Of a DNA stretch of 64,000 nucleotides, positions 43,701-52,259 are shown piece by piece. The translations under genes and the position numbers were made by a program. Numbering within the stretch: position 1 is the first letter of the stretch; the number at the start of each line of letters is the position of its first letter. Source of the DNA: G965261475 sp965261475 [NCBI: bacterium] (GTDB taxonomy: Bacteria; SAR324; XYD2-FULL-50-16); contig OZ253454.1 of assembly GCA_965261475.1 (NCBI GenBank), positions 1,364,001 through 1,428,000 on the forward strand, in the 5' to 3' direction. The notes below the pieces were generated by a model. It searched no databases and was not told the origin of the DNA. It saw only the letters and a program-made list of their open reading frames with translations.

Positions 43701-44889
43701 ACATTCTCTTAGCTGCTCTAATAGTAGACGCATAGTCGTGATTTAGTAAATAACCTAGTACAAACGGCTTAAATAACTCTAAAGCCATTTTTTTAGGAAT
43801 ACCACATTCGTTAAGTTTTAAATTAGGTCCTACAACTATGACAGTTCTTGCTGAATAATCCACTCGTTTACCTAGTAAATTTTGCCTAAATCTACCATAT
43901 TTACCTCGTAAATTATCACTCAAAGATTTTAGAGGTCTGCCGTTAGCACCCAAAATAGCCCTAGCACTACGAGTATTATCAAATAAAGAATCTACAGATT
44001 CCTGTAACATTCTTTTTTCGTTTTTTACAATAATATCAGGTGCATTTAACTCTATCAATCGTTTGAGACGATTATTTCTATGAATCACTCTACGATACAA
44101 ATCATTCAAATCACTAGTTGCAAATTTTCCTCCGTCTAACGCCACCAGAGGGCGTAAATCAGGGCTAATTACTGGCAGAACAGTTAAAATCATATTCGAC
44201 ATTTTCCCTCCAGATCTACGAAAAGAATCTAAAACTTCAAACCTTCTTGTAAAGTTTTTTCTTTTCATTTCTGATTTACATTCTTTAATTTCTATTTTGA
44301 GTTGCTCAATTATCTGCTCAATATCAAGATTATCTAGAGTTTCTTTAATAGCTTCTGCGCCCATTCCAGCTTCAAGATCTTCGTCTGCATAGTCATGTTT
44401 TTCATAATCTTCTTTACTAATTAACTCTCCGATCTTTAGAGAAGTGCTTCCTGCATCAAAAACAATATAAGATTCAAAATGCAAAACTAACTCTACATCC
44501 TTCAGGCTTAAATCTAGAGCTATCGCTAGTAAACTAGGTGCTCTTTTTAAAAACCAGCTATGAGCAATAGGTACACAAAGATTGATATGACCCAATCTTT
44601 CTCTACGTACCTTAGACTCAATAACTTGTACACCACACTTTTCACAAGTAATGTCTCGGTGCTTCATTTTCTTATATTTTCCACAAACACACTCGTAATC
44701 CACTACGGGACCAAAAATTCTTCCACAAAATAAACCATCTCTTTCTGGTTTATTTGTTCTATAATTGATAGTTTCAGAATTCTTTACTTCTCCGTGAGAC
44801 CACTCCAAAATTTTTTCTGCAGAAACCAAATAAAGTTTTGCCGAATTATAAAACTGGGGGTCATCTTTTTCACTAAATGTTTTTTTCAA
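40771..44889 (-). CDS. rpoC: DNA-directed RNA polymerase subunit beta'
   Basis: Catalytic large subunit of RNA polymerase, 1372 aa. The zinc site CVCGKYKKMKHRDITCEKCG is near residue 70, the active-site Mg motif is NADFDGDQMAVH, and the second zinc site is around CEAERGFCVLCYGRDL. The bridge-helix/trigger-loop region is intact (KPSGAIIETPI, IGEPGTQLTMRTFHIGG). Translation starts at TTG (44889), not ATG; a good Shine-Dalgarno AGGGAG lies 6 nt upstream. rpoB ends 28 nt before it on this strand. Confidence 0.98.
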   Translation of the reverse strand: MKKTFSEKDDPQFYNSAKLYLVSAEKILEWSHGEVKNSETINYRTNKPERDGLFCGRIFGPVVDYECVCGKYKKMKHRDITCEKCGVQVIESKVRRERLGHINLCVPIAHSWFLKRAPSLLAIALDLSLKDVELVLHFESYIVFDAGSTSLKIGELISKEDYEKHDYADEDLEAGMGAEAIKETLDNLDIEQIIEQLKIEIKECKSEMKRKNFTRRFEVLDSFRRSGGKMSNMILTVLPVISPDLRPLVALDGGKFATSDLNDLYRRVIHRNNRLKRLIELNAPDIIVKNEKRMLQESVDSLFDNTRSARAILGANGRPLKSLSDNLRGKYGRFRQNLLGKRVDYSARTVIVVGPNLKLNECGIPKKMALELFKPFVLGYLLNHDYASTIRAAKRMLETDDPLIWKALENVTRGYPVLLNRAPTLHRLGIQAFEIKLIAEKAIQLHPLVCTAFNADFDGDQMAVHIPLSIEAQTEAKMLMMAHNNILSPATGKPIMIPTKDMVLGIYWMSKSFPKRKGEGKIFSSILQVIAAYEHEFVDLQAIIKVRIEDKIYDTTAGRVILYDVFPKSISFETINKVLKQKDIENLVDLCYRFAGNVVTVDILDKLKDLGFKYATIAGFSIAITDMTIPSEKDKLVKKTEKEVLKIQRQHEEGIITDNERYNRVINLWSLTTEDIANRMLDILSKEREVDGMMQMNPIFAMADSGARGSTNQNKQLCGMRGLMAKPSGAIIETPITVNFREGLNSQQYFISTHGARKGLADTALKTARSGYLTRKLVDVAQDSVISVRDCGTSNKFIIEALIENGEIIERIGERILGRIAAEDVLHPYTKELLVKQGTMFDENNIVAIDKSLITSVAVRSPLTCEAERGFCVLCYGRDLARGKMVSIGEAVGIIAAQSIGEPGTQLTMRTFHIGGTASSKIEETSWDCQKPGKIILDKVNTVINKDNVQVVVDQNSEVSIVNDEGYDVDRLKLPLGAKIFFKHNDEIKIGDTISEWDPFSVPILSNEVGIVQFCDIIENKSMVVETDDNTGISRAVIVENYEYDLKPSIRLVDDKGKRVVKKDGSWRKDFDLPVRSELVVRDGDKIKAGDILAKIPRESAKTKDITGGLPRVVDLFEARVPKNPCQISEISGKVEIGENARRKKKIIIHPDVGESKSYLINRGDFIRVLDDEIIKAGDLLTDGVQNPHDILKIKGLVALQRYLVNEVLEIYRMQGVKINDKHVEVIVTHMLKKVEITETGDSNFLEGKKIFKHLFGAENKRLESEGKRKAEAKPVLLGIMQASLSTESFISAASFQETTKVLTASAAEGKIDYFRGPKENVILGRLIPVGTGFHYNTKEHDYEIVDNMAQTDYTEAKYITDKKFISEETVD

Positions 44890-44895
44890 CTTATA

Positions 44896-44901
44896 CTCCC
44901 T
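44896..44901 (-). promoter_or_regulatory. Shine-Dalgarno site fixing the rpoC TTG start
   Basis: AGGGAG on the minus strand, 6 nt before TTG at 44889. Few starts in this window have such a site, and here it compensates for the weak start codon. It also confirms that the 16S anti-Shine-Dalgarno is functional. Confidence 0.75.
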
Positions 44902-44917
44902 AAATAAAATTAAACAA

Positions 44918-47900
44918 CTAAATATCTTCCATAATTTCTTGAGCTTTAGCCCTAGAGTCCCCTACTAGCTCTAAATCTATACACAAAGATCGTAACTCAT
45001 TAACTAAGACTTTAAAGGATTCTGGGATCCCTGATTCGTAATGCAAATCTCCTTTGACAATAGCTTCGTACACCTTATTCCTGCCAAAAATATCATCAGA
45101 TTTTACAGTTAATAACTCCTTTAAAATAAAAGCTGCTCCGTAAGCCTCCAAAGCCCATACTTCCATTTCGCCAAATCTTTGTCCACCAAAATGAGATTTT
45201 CCTCCTAAAGGCTGTTGAGTAACTAAAGAATAGGGTCCAGTCGACCTAGCATGTAATTTATCATCAACCAAATGGTAAAGTTTACACATATACTTATAGC
45301 CAATTGTTACTTTTTGCTTGAATTTTTCTCCTGTTTGCCCATCGTACAAAGCGACTTTTCCAGAATAATCCATACCACAAAGATCCATAAGTCTACGTAT
45401 ATCAGTTTCTTTTGCTCCATCAAAAACAGGAGTGGCAAAATAAACACCATTTCTTAGTTTATTAAAGAAGACAACTAATCCATCGTCATCTAAACTGTCT
45501 AAATACTGATTTATATAATTTGATTGATAAATTTCTTTGACAAATTTTTTGATTTCATCATAAGACACCATAGTTGTTAGCATTTGATCAATTTTATCAC
45601 CCAAATGTTTAGAAATCATGCCAAGATGGGTTTCTAACAACTGTCCAATATTCATACGAGATGGTACGCCCAACGGATTTAAGATCAAATCAATAGGTTC
45701 TCCATCCTCTGTATGTGGCATATCCTCAACGGGTAAAATCTTAGAAACAACACCTTTATTCCCGTGTCTGCCAGACATTTTATCACCTACAGAAAGTTTT
45801 CTTTTCATAGCAATATAAACCTTAACAATCTGATTAACTCCCTGAGGCAAATCTTCTAGTCTTCTTTTATTCTCTATTTGATTACGATATTTGCTATTAA
45901 CTGTTTCTGCTTGTTTCTGCATTTTTTGCAGTAGTGCAACTAATTCTTTGTTTTTTACTTCGTTTTCTACACAAATACCGATAAAACTCTCAATAGGCAA
46001 TTTTAATAGTTCATCTACATTGATGAGAGATTTTTTAGCAAGCACAACCTTTTGAGTTTTGGTATTAACAATATCATATTTTAATTTTTCACCCTCTAGG
46101 AGATTTTTGTGTTTATTGATAAAGTTGCTCTTTAGAATAAAAAGCTCATCTTGATTGTCTTTATCAATATTGCTAATCATCTCTTCTTCAATTTTAATAG
46201 TAGAAGATTTTTTTTCTACGCCTCTTCTATTAAAAACTTTAACATCCATAACTATACCTCTTACTCCTTGTGGAACTTTTAGAGAGCTATCTCTAATATC
46301 AGCAGCTTTATCTCCAAAAATTGCCCGTAATAATTTTTCTTCAGGGTTAAGCTGAGATTCTGTTTTAGGCGTAGTTTTACCAACCAAAATATCTCCTGTT
46401 TTTACATAACATCCAATACGTACAATTCCAGATTCGTCTAAATTTCTTAACCTGTACTCGCTAGAAGACGGGACATCTCGGGTAATATGCTCTCTACCAA
46501 TTTTTGTATCTCTAGCAGATGTTTCAAATTTTTCTATATGCACGGAAGTAAAAACATTATTGTGTAGCAATCTTTCGCTAACTACCAAAGAATCTTCATA
46601 ATTAAAACCATTCCAAGACATAAAAGCTACCTTAACATTTTTTCCAAGAGCTAATTCTCCAGACTCACAAGCTGGACCATTAGCAATAATTTGTCCTTTT
46701 TGAATTTTATCGCCTTTTGCTACTAATGGAATTTGATTGATACAAGTATTTTGATTGGTTCTATCATATTTTTGCATCCTATAAATAACAATGTCAAAAG
46801 GATTATCCTTAGAAACCGTGTTTTCCATTATAATTTTAGTAGCATCTACAAAACGCACTACTCCGCTTTTTTCAGCAAGTACACAAACACCAGTAGTTTG
46901 TGCTATCAATGCTTCCATACCAGTTCCTACAAAAGGAGCTTCAGGAATAGCCAAGGGAACAGCTTGCCGTTGCATATTAGAGCCCATTAAAGCGCGATTT
47001 GCATCGTCATGTTCCAAAAATGGAATTAAGGAAGCAGCCACAGAAACGAGTTGGTGTGGCGATAAATCAATCCATTCTGCCCACTCTCTAGGCTGTGATT
47101 TAAACTCACTATTTTTCCTCAGAGTGATCATTTCTTTAATAAATCTTTCTTTTTTATCTAATAAAGCGTTAGATTGAGCAATATAAAAATTACTATCATC
47201 TAAGGCGGACATGTACTTAACTTCATTAGTTAATTGCATATCTTTGACCTTTCTATAAGGAGTTTCAATAAATCCAAACTCATCAAGTTTGGCATAAATA
47301 GTAAAACTAGACATAAGTCCAATACTTGGTCCTTCTGGAGTTTCAATCGGACAAATCCTTCCGTAATGCGAAGGATGAACGTCTCTCACCTCAAACCCAG
47401 CTCTATCTCGACTCAATCCGCCAGGACCCAAAGCACTCAATCTTCTCTTATGCGTCATTTCAGACAGAGGATTGGTTTGCTCCATAAATTGAGACAATTG
47501 ATTAGTAGCAAAAAAGTCATGTATAACACCAGTAATCAATTTTACATTAAACAATTCATTCAAACTGGTATTTTCCTCTCCCAAGAAAACCATTTTTTCT
47601 TTGATATTTTTTTCTATACGAAACATTCCTTTGTTAAAACATTGACCTAACAGCTCTCCTACATCTTTGACTCTTCTATTTTTTAAATTATCTATGTCAT
47701 CTAGCACCATTTTACCTTTCCTTAAAAGAAAAAGACGCGCGACTGTCTCAAAAAGATCATCATGATCTAATGTGACTTTATCTATAGATTGGTTCTTACC
47801 AAATTTTTTATTAAATTGCATTCTTCCTATTTTAGAAAGGCTATAAAATTGCTCATCAAATAAAAAAGATTTAACAAAACTCTTGCTTTTTTCTAAATTA

Positions 47901-49048
47901 ACAATGGAAGTTTTTAATTTTTTATAAATTTCAATTGCTGCATCGTCTATTGAAGTAATTTTATCCTGCAATATAGTGTTTCTCAAAGCAGCATCCATAG
48001 TGTCGCTTTCTAGTAAAAAATAATTTATATTTTTTACTTTGTTTGCTAAGAATTTTTCTAAAAGCTCTAGCGTAATAATTTCATTGAATTTAGCAATGGT
48101 TTCTCCGTTTGCACTAATAACATCCTTGAGTATAGCAGCTCCTAAAAAATCTTCTTTTGAAACCTCTATTAGTTTTTTGCGAATATTTTGGAATTTTTCT
48201 ACATCTCCAGCTTTCCATCTATCTCCTTTGAGTCCAATTACTTTATAGGTTGCCCCATCTAAAATATCCTGAGTAATTTTAGTATTTTCTTTAATTTTTC
48301 CATCAAAATTCTTGTAAAATTTTTTATCAGACAAAATTAATTCTCCTACAGGGTAAAATCTTTCTATTATTTCTGGGCAAGTATAGCCTAGCGCTTGAAA
48401 AAAAGTAGATACTAAGAGCTTCTTTTTTCTATCTATTTTAACATTTAAAATATCCTTAGAATCAAATTCAAAATCTAACCAAGAGCCTCGTTGCGGGATA
48501 ATAGCGGCTATAAAAACTTGTTTGCGACTAACTACTGGTTTTTTATTTTCTAAGAAAAATACTCCCGGAGAGCGATGAAGTTGGCTAACAATTACCCTCT
48601 CTGTGCCATTGACAATAAAATATCCCGAAGGTGTCATTAAAGGAAAATTGCCAAAAAATATTTCATCTTCCTTAACTTCCTGTATTTTAAGATTAGCAGT
48701 AAGATGTTCTTGTGCTAACTCATAGGTAATCAATCTAAGTTTGATCCAGATTGGAATAGTGTAGGTAGCACCTCTGTTTTTACATTCTTCACGAGAATAT
48801 CGTGGCTCTGCTAGTCTATAAGAAATATATTCTATCTTAAATCTTGAGTTAGAATTAGCAATAGGAAAGACATTATTAAAAATAGCTTCCATGCCAATTT
48901 TTGCTCTATCAGCAGGCTCTTTGCTTCGTTGTATAAATCCCTCATAGGCTTCTGTTTGTACGCTTACAAGGTTTGGAGAGCTGGTTATATTTTTTATTTT
49001 ACTAAAATCAACCCTGATGCGCAAAGCATTTTCTATGTTTTGTATCAT
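44918..49048 (-). CDS. rpoB: DNA-directed RNA polymerase subunit beta
   Basis: 1376-aa beta subunit, close in length to proteobacterial forms. Cluster I of the rifampicin pocket reads QLSQFMEQTNPLSEMTHKRRLSALGPGGL: His526 and Ser531 (E. coli numbering) are kept, while Asp516 is Glu and Asn518 is Thr. RAGFEVRDVHPSHYGRICPIETPEGPSIGL and the C-terminal GGQRFGEMEVWALEAYGA are typical. In most bacteria rplJ-rplL precede rpoB; here orn does, so the ribosomal-protein/RNA-polymerase operon is broken. ATG at 49048. Confidence 0.98.
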   Translation of the reverse strand: MIQNIENALRIRVDFSKIKNITSSPNLVSVQTEAYEGFIQRSKEPADRAKIGMEAIFNNVFPIANSNSRFKIEYISYRLAEPRYSREECKNRGATYTIPIWIKLRLITYELAQEHLTANLKIQEVKEDEIFFGNFPLMTPSGYFIVNGTERVIVSQLHRSPGVFFLENKKPVVSRKQVFIAAIIPQRGSWLDFEFDSKDILNVKIDRKKKLLVSTFFQALGYTCPEIIERFYPVGELILSDKKFYKNFDGKIKENTKITQDILDGATYKVIGLKGDRWKAGDVEKFQNIRKKLIEVSKEDFLGAAILKDVISANGETIAKFNEIITLELLEKFLANKVKNINYFLLESDTMDAALRNTILQDKITSIDDAAIEIYKKLKTSIVNLEKSKSFVKSFLFDEQFYSLSKIGRMQFNKKFGKNQSIDKVTLDHDDLFETVARLFLLRKGKMVLDDIDNLKNRRVKDVGELLGQCFNKGMFRIEKNIKEKMVFLGEENTSLNELFNVKLITGVIHDFFATNQLSQFMEQTNPLSEMTHKRRLSALGPGGLSRDRAGFEVRDVHPSHYGRICPIETPEGPSIGLMSSFTIYAKLDEFGFIETPYRKVKDMQLTNEVKYMSALDDSNFYIAQSNALLDKKERFIKEMITLRKNSEFKSQPREWAEWIDLSPHQLVSVAASLIPFLEHDDANRALMGSNMQRQAVPLAIPEAPFVGTGMEALIAQTTGVCVLAEKSGVVRFVDATKIIMENTVSKDNPFDIVIYRMQKYDRTNQNTCINQIPLVAKGDKIQKGQIIANGPACESGELALGKNVKVAFMSWNGFNYEDSLVVSERLLHNNVFTSVHIEKFETSARDTKIGREHITRDVPSSSEYRLRNLDESGIVRIGCYVKTGDILVGKTTPKTESQLNPEEKLLRAIFGDKAADIRDSSLKVPQGVRGIVMDVKVFNRRGVEKKSSTIKIEEEMISNIDKDNQDELFILKSNFINKHKNLLEGEKLKYDIVNTKTQKVVLAKKSLINVDELLKLPIESFIGICVENEVKNKELVALLQKMQKQAETVNSKYRNQIENKRRLEDLPQGVNQIVKVYIAMKRKLSVGDKMSGRHGNKGVVSKILPVEDMPHTEDGEPIDLILNPLGVPSRMNIGQLLETHLGMISKHLGDKIDQMLTTMVSYDEIKKFVKEIYQSNYINQYLDSLDDDGLVVFFNKLRNGVYFATPVFDGAKETDIRRLMDLCGMDYSGKVALYDGQTGEKFKQKVTIGYKYMCKLYHLVDDKLHARSTGPYSLVTQQPLGGKSHFGGQRFGEMEVWALEAYGAAFILKELLTVKSDDIFGRNKVYEAIVKGDLHYESGIPESFKVLVNELRSLCIDLELVGDSRAKAQEIMEDI

Positions 49049-49082
49049 TTAATATTTAATAAAGTTAGATTTTCGAATTACT

Positions 49083-49111
49083 GCTATACTAACCCAAAGA
49101 CTGGCTGTAAA
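49083..49111 (-). promoter_or_regulatory. Candidate rpoB promoter
   Basis: On the minus strand TTTACA (49111-49106), a 17-nt spacer and TATAGC (49088-49083) lie 34 nt upstream of the rpoB ATG, giving a leader of about 27 nt. It would let rpoBC be transcribed separately from orn. Confidence 0.55.
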
Positions 49112-49223
49112 AATCTATAAGTTTTATAAATTTAGCTATTGAAAATACCCCATTGCAGGTATTACATCAAAAAATTAAATCCGCACTAATATCCTATAAG
49201 TGTTTCAAAAAACATTAACAATG

Positions 49224-49772
49224 TCAAGTAAATCTTCTTTTAAATAACTTTTCTTTGTAATACTTTAATTCCAAAATAGATTCCCTAAGATCTACAAGAG
49301 CGTCATGCACTCCTTTTTTAGAAAAAGGTGCAATTTGAGGGTAGCATACCTCTTTGATAATCTTCAAACTAGATACATCTAAATTACGATAATGTAAAAA
49401 TTGCGAAAATGTTGGCATATAACGGTATAAAAACCTTCTGTCTTGTCCAATACTATTACCACAAAGCGGTGATTCTCCTTTTTTTGTATGTTGGGTGACA
49501 TAAGCTAAACAAATCTTCTCTACTTCTCGCAAACTAGTAGTAGATGCTAAGCATTGATCAAATAATCCTGTCTTTTTGTGAGTAGTAAGACACCATTCGC
49601 TCATGCCATTTAAAACCTTTACAGGTTGTGTGAGACAACAAACAATTCCCGCATCTAACTCCTGTAACTTTGAGTTTGTTGCAACTATAGCTATTTGCAA
49701 AATCACATCTTTCTCAGGGTCCAATCCTGTCATTTCCAAATCTAACCAGATGAAATTAGTTTGTGAATCCAT
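49224..49772 (-). CDS. orn: Oligoribonuclease
   Basis: DEDD-family 3'-5' exonuclease that degrades 2-5 nt RNAs and pGpG, 182 aa from the ATG at 49772 (a GTG at 49778 would add two residues). Active-site blocks: FIWLDLEMTGLDPEKD (DxE), SEWCLTTHKKTGL, SPLCGNSIGQDRRFLYRYMP (Asp) and GVHDALVDLRESI (His, Asp). The protein is common in Gamma- and Betaproteobacteria and present in some other groups. It follows the YejA-like gene after about 16 nt. Confidence 0.96.
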   Translation of the reverse strand: MDSQTNFIWLDLEMTGLDPEKDVILQIAIVATNSKLQELDAGIVCCLTQPVKVLNGMSEWCLTTHKKTGLFDQCLASTTSLREVEKICLAYVTQHTKKGESPLCGNSIGQDRRFLYRYMPTFSQFLHYRNLDVSSLKIIKEVCYPQIAPFSKKGVHDALVDLRESILELKYYKEKLFKRRFT

Positions 49773-49788
49773 TAACACAGTCCTGCCG

Positions 49789-51522
49789 TTATTTAAAAGA
49801 TTTGTGTTCTTTTTTATACTGATCTACTTGTTTTGCTATATCTTGATCATACCAGAGTAAATCAAAATCAATTCCTCTTTTGGTGCCTAGAGCTTTTGGA
49901 GCTTGTATATATCTTTGTCTGAGATAAAGTTGAAAAGGTCTTTTCCAAAAATGAATTAAAAGAGTACTTTGATGAGTTATTTGCTCTATTTTATCAATAG
50001 CAGCTACACGTTTTTGTTCGTCTAAGTCGTATTCGTAAGCATCAATCAACTGATCTAACTCCTTGTTACCAAAGAAAAAAAGATTATTAGTTCCAGGTTT
50101 TTTATTTTCTGTATGCAAAAACTGACGAGGAGAAGGATATCTACCACCACCAAAAAAAATGACTACTGCTTGGTACTTACCAGAATCTAAAGTACGAAAT
50201 AAGGTGGAGCCGTCTTGTAAAACTAATAGTAAATCAATACCTGCTTTTAAAAAACTATTTTTAATAGTTCCTAAATAAGGACTGTGTACAGCCGAAGCGT
50301 ACAAAAGCCGTAGAGTTAGTTTTTCTCCATTTTTGTAACGTAATCCATCTTTTTGAGAAAGCTGCCAACCTGCGTCATTTAATATTTTGTTTGCTTTTTT
50401 AAGATCAAATTTATAAGTTTCTATGCTTGTTTTGTATGGTGGATCTACATCAAAAAAATTATGCTTCCGCTCTCCTAAGTTATACAGATGATTTTTATTG
50501 ATCGCTGCAAAATCTACACTATAAGCTGCTGCTTGTCGTAAACGTGTATCAGACCAAATCTGATCTTGCGTATTAAACATAATACCACGAATGCCTACCC
50601 AAGTTTCTATAGGGTATTTGTGTTTTAAAATATAACCTTTTTTGATGGAATCAATAGCCGTTTCTTTAGTCCATTGTATTTCTGTAGGTGCAAAAACACT
50701 CAATTTTCTTTTTTTAAAAAACTCAAAAGCTACAGCTTGATTGCGAATAATAACCAAGCGAATAATATCAAAATTAAATTGATGCTTATATTCTGCACGA
50801 TTTGCCCCCCACCAGTTTTTAACACGATGAAACTCTATATACTGATTGTTTTTAAATTTCTCTAACACATAAGGACCAGGCACTACATTTGCCTTCCATT
50901 GATAATTTTTAACCCAATTCTTATCTAACACTATAGCGTGTTTAGGCAGTGGAGAGATATTGACTTCTTCTAGTAGTTTCCAGCTAGGTTTGACACTGAC
51001 AATTTTTAATGTATATTCGTCTATTGCCTCTACAGACGCAAGGTGGTCACGAATATATTGGTTGTAAAAAGGAGCTTGGATAGCAGGGTTTTGTAAAAAC
51101 TGAAAGGCAAAAACATAGTCTGCAGCAGTAATTTTTTTACCATCAGACCACCGAGCTTCCTGAGCTAATTTAAAGTACACAGTCTTTTGGTCATTGGCTA
51201 TACTCCAGTGTGTTGCTAATTCTGGTAAATACTCTGAAGTATTTGGATGACGATTAACTAAACTCCAAAAGGCATATCTGCGATTATAACCAACAAAACC
51301 TCCAGAATTACTGTTTGGTCCATAAAGACGAAAAGTCAGAGGATAAGTCGATAGATAAGTAGCATAAACCCCGCCCTTTTTAGCATTGATAGAAGATAAA
51401 ATTGGTGTATAAGCGTTAGTTTGCCACACAAGATCTTTCGGTAAGGCTATAACTTGCAAAGACAAAAAGGTAAACAAAAATAAAAAAAACGTCTTTATAA
51501 AAATAATTTTTAAATGAGTCAT
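49789..51522 (-). CDS. YejA-like extracellular solute-binding protein (family 5)
   Basis: Periplasmic peptide-binding component of an ABC importer, 577 aa, with a signal peptide (FFLFLFTFLSLQVIA). SBP_bac_5 features: YLPELATHWSIANDQKTVYFKLAQEARWSDGKKITAADYVFAFQF and GPYVLEKFKNNQYIEFHRVKNWWG. Length and the ...LYGPNSNSGGFVGYN region resemble YejA-type microcin C/peptide receptors more than OppA. No permease or ATPase gene is adjacent, so it either borrows a transporter coded elsewhere or is an orphan. orn lies immediately downstream. Confidence 0.88.
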   Translation of the reverse strand: MTHLKIIFIKTFFLFLFTFLSLQVIALPKDLVWQTNAYTPILSSINAKKGGVYATYLSTYPLTFRLYGPNSNSGGFVGYNRRYAFWSLVNRHPNTSEYLPELATHWSIANDQKTVYFKLAQEARWSDGKKITAADYVFAFQFLQNPAIQAPFYNQYIRDHLASVEAIDEYTLKIVSVKPSWKLLEEVNISPLPKHAIVLDKNWVKNYQWKANVVPGPYVLEKFKNNQYIEFHRVKNWWGANRAEYKHQFNFDIIRLVIIRNQAVAFEFFKKRKLSVFAPTEIQWTKETAIDSIKKGYILKHKYPIETWVGIRGIMFNTQDQIWSDTRLRQAAAYSVDFAAINKNHLYNLGERKHNFFDVDPPYKTSIETYKFDLKKANKILNDAGWQLSQKDGLRYKNGEKLTLRLLYASAVHSPYLGTIKNSFLKAGIDLLLVLQDGSTLFRTLDSGKYQAVVIFFGGGRYPSPRQFLHTENKKPGTNNLFFFGNKELDQLIDAYEYDLDEQKRVAAIDKIEQITHQSTLLIHFWKRPFQLYLRQRYIQAPKALGTKRGIDFDLLWYDQDIAKQVDQYKKEHKSFK

Positions 51523-51551
51523 CTAACCTGAAGTAATGTAAAACACATAAA

Positions 51552-51580
51552 AATCTATGCTTTATTTGGTAAAAAAGCAA
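51552..51580 (-). promoter_or_regulatory. Candidate promoter for the YejA-like gene and orn
   Basis: On the minus strand TTGCTT (51580-51575), 17-nt spacer, TAGATT (51557-51552), 30 nt before the ATG at 51522. Moderate match to sigma-70 boxes. Confidence 0.35.
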
Positions 51581-51611
51581 ATTTTAATTTTGACGGGCAA
51601 ACAAATCTTCA

Positions 51612-51640
51612 TTGATTACAAAATCTTTAAAAATTATAGT
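51612..51640 (+). promoter_or_regulatory. Candidate engB promoter
   Basis: TTGATT at 51612-51617, 17-nt spacer, TATAGT at 51635-51640; the engB ATG is 35 nt further on. It is divergent from the promoter of the YejA-like gene. Confidence 0.5.
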
Positions 51641-51674
51641 ATTATTTTAAAATCTTAAATCATAGAAAAATCAA

Positions 51675-52259
51675 ATGATAATTCGCTCTGTAGAATTATT
51701 AAAAATCTTGCCTTCTGTTGAAAATTTTACACAACAACACGCCTTTCCAAAAATTTTGTTTTTTGGTAAATCCAACGTAGGCAAGTCCAGTTTAATCAAT
51801 AGTCTTTTACAAAATAAAAAAATCGCGCGTACTAGCTCCAAACCAGGCAGAACTACTCTGTTTTACTATTTTCTTATTAACAAATCTTTTCTTTTTGTAG
51901 ATGCTCCGGGCTACGGATACGCAAAAGTACCTGCTTCCCTAAAAAAACATTGGGAAAATCAGTTTCATATACTACTGCAACAGACAAATTTAAAACTTAT
52001 TATTCACCTTATAGACCTGCGTCACCCACCTAGTAAACTAGACCAGCAATACCACAAAATAATACAAACAGGTAAAGTAGCCTACACTATAATAGCAACA
52101 AAATCCGATACTCTCAGTAATAACAAAAGAAAACAAGCCGTAGCCCAACTAGGGCAAAGCCTACAAAAAGAAGTTTTTGACTACTCCATCAAAGAGCCTC
52201 AAGCTCAAGAACAAGTATGGGCAGGAATTACTCATCTACTACCAATTTTAGAGAAATAA
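51675..52259 (+). CDS. engB: Ribosome-biogenesis GTPase EngB (YihA/YsxC)
   Basis: Essential small GTPase acting in late 50S assembly, 194 aa. G1 FFGKSNVGKSSLI, G2 SSKPGRTT, G3 FVDAPGYGYAKVP and G4 IIATKSDTL (TKSD) are all visible. N-terminal and length features match the family. Its last 32 nt overlap the 3' end of the convergent RNB nuclease gene, so neither has room for its own terminator. Confidence 0.95.
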   Translation: MIIRSVELLKILPSVENFTQQHAFPKILFFGKSNVGKSSLINSLLQNKKIARTSSKPGRTTLFYYFLINKSFLFVDAPGYGYAKVPASLKKHWENQFHILLQQTNLKLIIHLIDLRHPPSKLDQQYHKIIQTGKVAYTIIATKSDTLSNNKRKQAVAQLGQSLQKEVFDYSIKEPQAQEQVWAGITHLLPILEK

